DNA from: Streptomyces angustmyceticus
Lineage (GTDB): Bacteria > Actinomycetota > Actinomycetes > Streptomycetales > Streptomycetaceae
Length of the DNA stretch: 64,000 nt
Assembly (NCBI RefSeq): GCF_019933235.1
Contig: NZ_CP082945.1
Coordinates: 1,674,001-1,738,000 of the forward strand
Direction: 5' to 3'
Below, piece after piece: positions 59,394 through 64,000 of the stretch. A program made the position numbers and the translations under genes. How positions within the stretch are numbered: the stretch's first letter is position 1; every line of letters starts with the position of its first letter. The notes beneath the pieces were generated by a model that was given only the letters and a program-made list of their open reading frames with translations, searched no databases and was not told the origin of the DNA.

Positions 59394-60269
59394 ATGACAG
59401 CAGGAGTGACCAACACGACCGCTGCAACCGACTGGGGCAAGGCAGATTTCGAGGCGATTTACAACTGCCCGGATCCCCGTAGGTACTTCACCACTCTCCA
59501 CCCCCTGGACTACCAGATTCCGCACCACGGCCAAGCGGTGTTCCGCGCCGTGGCCGAGACCCTGCAGCGGCACCGGAGCGACCGCCCGCCACTGAACGTT
59601 GTCGACCTCTGCTGCTCGTACGGGGTCAACGCGGCCCTGCTCAACCACGAGCTGTCCCTCGCCGATCTCTACGGCCGCTACACGGCGAACGGCCACGCGC
59701 TGCCGTCCACCGCCCAACTCCTCGAAGAGGACCGCTCGTTCTTCGCCACCCGGCGGCGTGCCGAACCCTGGCGGGTGACCGGCATCGACGCGGCGGACCG
59801 CGCGGTCGGCTACGCACGGTCGGTCGGCCTGCTCGACCACGGCTTCGCGGAGAACCTGGAGCTCGACGAGCCGAGCCCTCAGCTGCGGAAGGTACTGGCC
59901 GGCACCGACCTGATCACCGTCACCGGCGGCGTCGGCTACATCTCCGCGCGCACCTTCGGCCGCCTCTTCGACTGCGTGTCCGCACCGCCGTGGGTCGCCG
60001 CGTTCGTGCTGCGCGAGGTGGACTACCGGCCGATCTCCGCCCTGCTGGCGCGGGCCGGGCTGGTGACGGAGAGACTCACCACCCGCACCTTCCGTCAGCG
60101 GCAGTTCGCCGACGGCAACGAGCGGCAGGCGGCGTTCGACGCCCTGGCCGCCCGGGGCCTGTCCACCGCGCAGAAGGAAGCCGACGGCTTCTACCACGCC
60201 GATCTCTACCTCTCCCGGCCCGCCGCCGATGTCGCGGCGCTGCCGCTGGAGGAATTGCTGCCCGGCTAG
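59394..60269 (+). CDS. Class I SAM-dependent methyltransferase-like protein
   Basis: Predicted 291 residues. The probable SAM site is PPLNVVDLCCSYGVNAALLNHEL (about 62-84), although the usual G-x-G-x-G is altered to CCSYG. RVTGIDAADRAVGYARSVGLLDHGFAENLE gives the acidic residue after the second strand, and DLITVTGGVGYISARTFGRL the fourth. The C-terminal part (ARAGLVTERLTTRTFRQRQFADGNERQ) may be a lid. ATG 59394 follows CAGGAGGCCAC. Substrate unknown. Confidence 0.65.
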   Translation: MTAGVTNTTAATDWGKADFEAIYNCPDPRRYFTTLHPLDYQIPHHGQAVFRAVAETLQRHRSDRPPLNVVDLCCSYGVNAALLNHELSLADLYGRYTANGHALPSTAQLLEEDRSFFATRRRAEPWRVTGIDAADRAVGYARSVGLLDHGFAENLELDEPSPQLRKVLAGTDLITVTGGVGYISARTFGRLFDCVSAPPWVAAFVLREVDYRPISALLARAGLVTERLTTRTFRQRQFADGNERQAAFDALAARGLSTAQKEADGFYHADLYLSRPAADVAALPLEELLPG

Positions 60270-60319
60270 CCGGCCCGGCGCCCGGCCGGGACACCCCGCC
60301 GGGCCCGCCCGGTGCGGGC

Positions 60320-61021
60320 TCAGTGCGGGTGGCGGGCCACCGACACGTGCTCGCGGGTGATCCGCTCGGCCACCGCGTACTCCTGGGCGACCAGGGCGTC
60401 GAGCAGCGCCGTGTGCTCGGAGGCGTCGGCCAGCAGGTCGGCCGTGCGCCTCCGGGGGCGGTCGGCCGGCGGCCACTGGGAGCGGCGCAGCAGGTCACCG
60501 GTGACCTCGGTGAGCCTGCGGTTGCCGGTGAGCGACATCAGGGCGTCGTGGAAGGCGTGGTCGGCCTCCGCGTAGCCGACCCGGTCCCCGCGGGCCGCGG
60601 CCGTGACGCCCGCCTCGGCGAGCGGGCGCAGCCCCTCGAAGCGCTCGGGGGGCAGCGCCCGGGCCAGCCGGACCACCGCGGGCACCTCCAGCATCGCCCG
60701 GACCTCGGCCAGCTCGGCGAGGTCCCGGGAGCTGCACTCGGCGACCCGGAAGCCGCGATTGGGCACGACCTCGACGGCGCCCTCGCAGGCGAGCTGCTGC
60801 ATGGCCTCGCGGACCGGGGTCGCGGAGACGCCGTAGCGCTCGGCGAGCCCGGGTGCGGAGTAGACCTCGCCCGGGGTCAGCTCCCCGCCGACCAGCGCAT
60901 GGCGCAGCGCGGCCAGCACCTGGCCGCGCACGGAGTGCCGCCGGGGCACGGGGGGACCGGCCTGCTCGGGCACCCGTGCCCGGGCGTGCGGTTCCTGTTC
61001 CGCCGTGCCCTGTTCCCTCAC
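60320..61021 (-). CDS. GntR-family regulator (FCD/FadR type)
   Basis: Predicted 233 residues. The winged helix (about 30-95) reads VRGQVLAALRHALVGGELTPGEVYSAPGLAERYGVSATPVREAMQQLACEGAVEVVPNRGFRV; the all-helical FCD domain (about 100-225) has RAMLEVPAVVRLARAL, ADHAFHDALMSLTGNRRL and EHTALLDALVAQEYAVAERITREHV with metal-binding His. GTG 61021 is chosen because AGGAGGAACC precedes it; the frame is open to 61048. Convergent with the methyltransferase and divergent from the FhuF-like gene. Confidence 0.9.
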   Translation of the reverse strand: MREQGTAEQEPHARARVPEQAGPPVPRRHSVRGQVLAALRHALVGGELTPGEVYSAPGLAERYGVSATPVREAMQQLACEGAVEVVPNRGFRVAECSSRDLAELAEVRAMLEVPAVVRLARALPPERFEGLRPLAEAGVTAAARGDRVGYAEADHAFHDALMSLTGNRRLTEVTGDLLRRSQWPPADRPRRRTADLLADASEHTALLDALVAQEYAVAERITREHVSVARHPH

Positions 61022-61145
61022 GGTTCCTCCTGACGTCTGAAGCACCATAGGCGGCGGACGCCCCCGTGCAAATCCGGGGAGCCTGCCCGGAGGTCGTACC
61101 GGCGCCAGGACTGGTGTTCAGCGGGCAAGGGTAAGCCTTCGAGCA

Positions 61146-61160
61146 AGGTAAGGCTTACCT
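61146..61160. promoter_or_regulatory. Iron box upstream of FhuF-like gene
   Basis: AGGTAAG-g-CTTACCT is a perfect 7-1-7 palindrome of the DtxR/IdeR (DmdR) type, 30 bases upstream of the start; a further half-site GGTAAGCC lies at about 61130. It indicates repression by iron. Confidence 0.75.
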
Positions 61161-61189
61161 GCTAACGATCGCGATTCGGTGGTCCCCGC

Positions 61190-62029
61190 ATGACTCGTGC
61201 CCCCGCCGCCCCGCCTTCCGCCCACCCCCTCACCGCGGCCTACGCCCGGCTCTCCGCGGTCTTCCCCGGCCTGCGGGTGACCCTGTGGGACGCGGCCCCG
61301 CCCAGCGGTGACGGCTGGGTCTGCGCGGCCGGGCTGGCGGCCGGCGGCGACAGCCTGGAGTCCTTCCTCGCCCGGAACGACGCCCGGATCGTGCGGGACC
61401 ACGGGCAGCGCGCCCGGCCGGACGTCGTCGCGAGCTTCGCCCTGCACCGCTACGCCTGGCCCGCCTGCCTGCTGATCACCCTCCCCTGGTTCCTGCACCG
61501 CCGGGTCCCGCGGCTGCCCGTGCAGGACGTCTCCTTCCAGCGCGAGCCGGGCCGGATGGCGGTGCGGATCAGCGCGTTCGCCTGCCTTCCGGACGATCCG
61601 GCGGCGGCGCTGCCCGGCGCCCGGGTGGTACCGGACGAGGAGGCGCTGCGCGCGGAGGTCAGGGCGGCGGTCGCCGCACACCTCGGGCCCGTCCTGGACG
61701 GTTTCCGCACCCGGACGCGGCGCGGGCCGCGAGCACTGTGGGGCATGGCGTCCGACGAGATCGCCGAGGGCCTGTGGCACGTCGGTCACCTGCTGGGCGA
61801 GGAACAGCGCGCGGTCGCCGCGCTGCAGCTCCTGCTGCCGGGCGCCACCGCCCCGTACGTGGGGAGCGCAGGCTTCCGCGAGCTGACCGGACCGTGCGGC
61901 GAGCCACTGCCCACCCGCGACCGCGCCAGCTGCTGCATGTACTACACACTGCGCCCCGCCGACACCTGCCTCACCTGCCCCCGCACTCGCGACGAGGAAC
62001 GCGTCCGGCGCCTCACCGGGGCGGGCTGA
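61190..62029 (+). CDS. FhuF-like siderophore-iron reductase (2Fe-2S)
   Basis: Predicted 279 residues. The C-terminal cluster region reads RASCCMYYTLRPADTCLTCPRT, the CC-x10-C-x2-C arrangement of FhuF-type 2Fe-2S proteins that reduce ferric siderophores. The body has RYAWPACLLITLPWFLHRRVPRLPVQDVSF, typical of that family. The upstream iron box fits. ATG 61190. No siderophore transport gene is adjacent. Confidence 0.85.
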   Translation: MTRAPAAPPSAHPLTAAYARLSAVFPGLRVTLWDAAPPSGDGWVCAAGLAAGGDSLESFLARNDARIVRDHGQRARPDVVASFALHRYAWPACLLITLPWFLHRRVPRLPVQDVSFQREPGRMAVRISAFACLPDDPAAALPGARVVPDEEALRAEVRAAVAAHLGPVLDGFRTRTRRGPRALWGMASDEIAEGLWHVGHLLGEEQRAVAALQLLLPGATAPYVGSAGFRELTGPCGEPLPTRDRASCCMYYTLRPADTCLTCPRTRDEERVRRLTGAG

Positions 62030-62049
62030 GACCTCGGTTGCCGGCCTTT

Positions 62050-62081
62050 CTGGTTCGGGGCGGAGCGATGCCCCGAACCAG
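62050..62081. terminator. Bidirectional terminator
   Basis: CTGGTTCGGGGC (62050-62061) pairs perfectly with GCCCCGAACCAG (62070-62081), loop 8 bases, between the convergent FhuF-like gene (stop 62029) and lipoprotein gene (stop 62087). Confidence 0.85.
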
Positions 62082-62086
62082 CCTCC

Positions 62087-62737
62087 TCACTGCCGAAGTT
62101 CCGTCCGTTGAAGCCTCTCGACGGTGATCTTCGGGTGAGCCGGCACGGGCTTGCCGCTCTGCCGCACGGTCAATTCGGTCGGCCACGACGTTCCGGGGTA
62201 GAGACCGACGGTATCCAGTGACGCCTGCGCGGTGGCGTTGTACCCGTCAGGTCCGGTGACGCGGATGCGAAAGGCGTATGAGGCGCGCCGGTCACCTCTG
62301 TTGGTGATCTTGCACGGCACGACGAGCCCGGCACCCTCGCGCTTGGCGGCATAAACCGTCAGGTCGCCCTGTTCGGCAACGGCCGACCCGAACTCCTCAG
62401 TACCTCGCGGAATGCCATGGCGCGGAGCCGAGGTGATGATGTCGCCGGACGGTGCGCGGTTTCTGCGCTCCTCCGCAGCCCTGTCCTGCGCCTGCTTGTC
62501 CTCACCGCGCTCCGCCGGGCCGGAGGCGGGATCCCGGGGAGCTTCAGTCCGAGGAGCTGTGGACTGAGCGGGCGCCGGCCCCTCGCCCGACTCAGCGTGA
62601 GCTCCGGGCGTTTCCGTGTGCGCTGCGGCCGTGCGCTCGTGTGCGCCACCGCATGCAGTGACCGTTGACGCCACCAGCCCCAATACGGCCAGACTCAATG
62701 CGTGGCGCCATTTCAGGCGCCATTGATTGTCCGTCAC
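62087..62737 (-). CDS. Secreted lipoprotein of unknown function
   Basis: Predicted 216 residues. The signal ends in the lipobox VTAC (about residue 28: LAVLGLVASTVTACGG). A Pro/Ala/Glu-rich linker (about 35-95) is followed by a beta-rich domain (about 115-215) with GDLTVYAAKREGAGLVVPCKITNRGDRRASYAFRIRVTGPDGYNATAQASLDTVGLYPGTSWPTELTV, an immunoglobulin-like extracytoplasmic fold. GTG 62737 follows GGGGGGAAA. No specific family recognised. Confidence 0.75.
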   Translation of the reverse strand: MTDNQWRLKWRHALSLAVLGLVASTVTACGGAHERTAAAHTETPGAHAESGEGPAPAQSTAPRTEAPRDPASGPAERGEDKQAQDRAAEERRNRAPSGDIITSAPRHGIPRGTEEFGSAVAEQGDLTVYAAKREGAGLVVPCKITNRGDRRASYAFRIRVTGPDGYNATAQASLDTVGLYPGTSWPTELTVRQSGKPVPAHPKITVERLQRTELRQ

Positions 62738-62899
62738 TTTCCCCCCAGGCTGTTCTGGATTCCCATCAACCGCATGACCTCGTGCTGCGAGCGCTTCCGG
62801 CCGTACGCCGCACGGCAGCGGACTCTCCTCCAGGAACGCAGCCATGCACTCATGCGGACACCATTGCGCTGCACTGACGTCGCAGCGCGTCGACCGACG

Positions 62900-63454
62900 T
62901 CAGTCACACAGCGTGGCCGACGTGACGCGGTCGATGAGGACCTTGCCATTCGCGTCCCACATCAGCGCGCTGACCATTGAGCACTGGACATATCTACCGG
63001 ATACGTCCGCGTACTTCACAGGACCCGCGTACCGGCTGAAGGTGCCTTCATCGACCGTGCAGGTAGCACCGGTCTTGTTCGGGCACAGCTTGAGCTTCAT
63101 GCGCTTGGCGCTGCCGGTGTTGTTGTCGAACAGCGCGCAGACACCGGACGACCCGGTGGTGAACTTCGTGTACGTAAACAGAGTTCCGTACCGCCTCGCG
63201 TCCGGAAGTCGTTCGGCGTATTCCAGCTCGTAGCCGCTGCCACAGAGGGTTGCGGTCGCCGTGACGGCTTCCGGGTCCGCCTCAGCGATCGCACGGGTCC
63301 GAGCATCTCCGGCCCCCTTCTCGGACAGCAGGGCGCTGGTGCCGGCGATGTGCCGATCGCTCGACGGCAAGTCCTGGGCCGTTGCTCGAGGAGCTGTGAG
63401 AAGCGTAAGAGCGAGTGCCGCTCCCGCGGCAGCGGTACGTAAGACATTACGCAT
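62900..63454 (-). CDS. Secreted Cys-containing protein of unknown function
   Basis: Predicted 184 residues. The Sec signal (about 1-26, RTAAAGAALALTLLTAPRATAQ) is followed by an acidic segment and a compact domain with five Cys (LCGSGYELEY, GVCALFDNN, KLCPNKTGATC, RYVQCSMVS) and a final ATLCD, suggesting disulfides in an exported domain. It lies 160 bases upstream of the lipoprotein gene on the same strand, so they may be co-expressed. No family is recognised. Confidence 0.75.
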   Translation of the reverse strand: MRNVLRTAAAGAALALTLLTAPRATAQDLPSSDRHIAGTSALLSEKGAGDARTRAIAEADPEAVTATATLCGSGYELEYAERLPDARRYGTLFTYTKFTTGSSGVCALFDNNTGSAKRMKLKLCPNKTGATCTVDEGTFSRYAGPVKYADVSGRYVQCSMVSALMWDANGKVLIDRVTSATLCD

Positions 63455-64000
63455 GAGAAAGCCACTCCTTCTTCACGAGAAGACCTTGCCCGACGAATAC
63501 GATCCAGGCGTTTCCGGGCACTGCGAAGTCGCACCTGGAAGACACGCAATGATCCCGACCGGCCATGACACATGACGCCGGGAGATCCCTACGGGAGCAA
63601 TTCTGCGCGCACCGCGTCAGTTACATCCAACGCCCCGGCGGGAAAGGGCTCAGAGCCACTCCGGTGCGGTCTCGGCGCGATCCCGGCAACAGCGAACAGG
63701 GATACAAGTCATCGCGCTCAGGCACAGTAACCCACGGACATCCGCAGCGAACAGCGGAACTTTAGGCTCCATGTCTAAAATATCAGGCTTGATGGGCAAG
63801 TCTCCCTATTTCTTGTCTCAATTACCGTGCCATGGCTGAGACATACAGGCCCGTACACAACAAGAACGGCCTCAATCCAGCCAGTTTGACTGGATCTCAT
63901 ATGCGGAGCGCGCAGTTCAACGGCAGGCCGTGATGGGCGGTTGACTGCCCGGAGCGCATGGGATGGGATGCGTTCACTGCTCAGCCGGCAACGGCCACGA
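63455..64000. other. End region without recognisable gene
   Basis: 546 bases with lower GC content than the rest, including AT-rich stretches around 63765-63800. Short frames exist (for instance a 66-codon plus-strand one), but their composition is not gene-like and none has a supported start. Possibly the promoter area of a gene beyond the window. Confidence 0.5.

Noticed and set aside
63565..63765. 66-codon plus-strand frame
   Set aside because: No ribosome site and no gene-like composition.

Overview
The window is high-GC (codon third positions almost all G/C), with GTG starts, lipobox and Sec leaders and Actinobacterial gene families. Together these indicate a Streptomyces or close relative, from an accessory-rich part of the linear chromosome. 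No rRNA, tRNA, transposase, phage or CRISPR feature was seen.

Layout. 1-3.6 kb: a sugar-type ABC import operon with two tandem solute-binding proteins and a GntR/HutC repressor. 3.6-8 kb: a VOC protein, a secreted PheC-type dehydratase, KDPG aldolase, a secreted RNase Sa-type ribonuclease, and a divergent HxlR/oxidoreductase pair. 8-14.3 kb: an APC permease divergent from an XRE-cupin regulator, a GH84 glycosidase and a TenA-like protein. 14.4-34.9 kb: a purine-degradation block. It holds allantoinase, a damaged allantoin permease and racemase, an IclR regulator, a MocA-like transferase, malate synthase, a TetR regulator, two NCS2 permeases around an 8-oxoguanine-deaminase-like gene, then uricase, HIU hydrolase, OHCU decarboxylase, hydroxypyruvate isomerase, tartronate semialdehyde reductase, a decayed glyoxylate carboligase and catalase. 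35-37 kb: small genes. 37.4-41.3 kb: an NLR-like NB-ARC/TPR ATPase with a small partner protein. 42.4-48.9 kb: two acyl-CoA synthetases, a GAF-LuxR regulator and two acetyltransferases. 49-57.8 kb: the xanthine dehydrogenase operon with XdhC, a purine permease and a divergent PucR regulator. 58-64 kb: a TPR protein, a methyltransferase, a GntR regulator, a FhuF-like protein and secreted proteins.

The purine genes form a route from hypoxanthine/xanthine/8-oxoguanine through urate to allantoin, allantoate and glyoxylate, ending in malate. Four of its promoters (allantoinase, malate synthase, the uraD operon, catalase) carry one palindrome, TTCAACA-n3-TGTTGAA, on or next to the -35 region. This defines a local regulon that probably belongs to the IclR (AllR-like) protein. 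The branch has eroded: glyoxylate carboligase is a remnant, the allantoin permease has lost its N-terminus in a deletion that also removed most of a hydantoin/allantoin racemase, and no allantoicase is present.

The most unusual module is the pair at 37.4-41.3 kb. The small protein ends in, and the NLR ATPase begins with, the same 23-residue motif (N-x-F-x-G-x2-F ... G-S-G-x-Q-x-N-T-F). This is the arrangement expected for an NLR-controlled amyloid-templating effector, i.e. a probable anti-phage or regulated-cell-death system.
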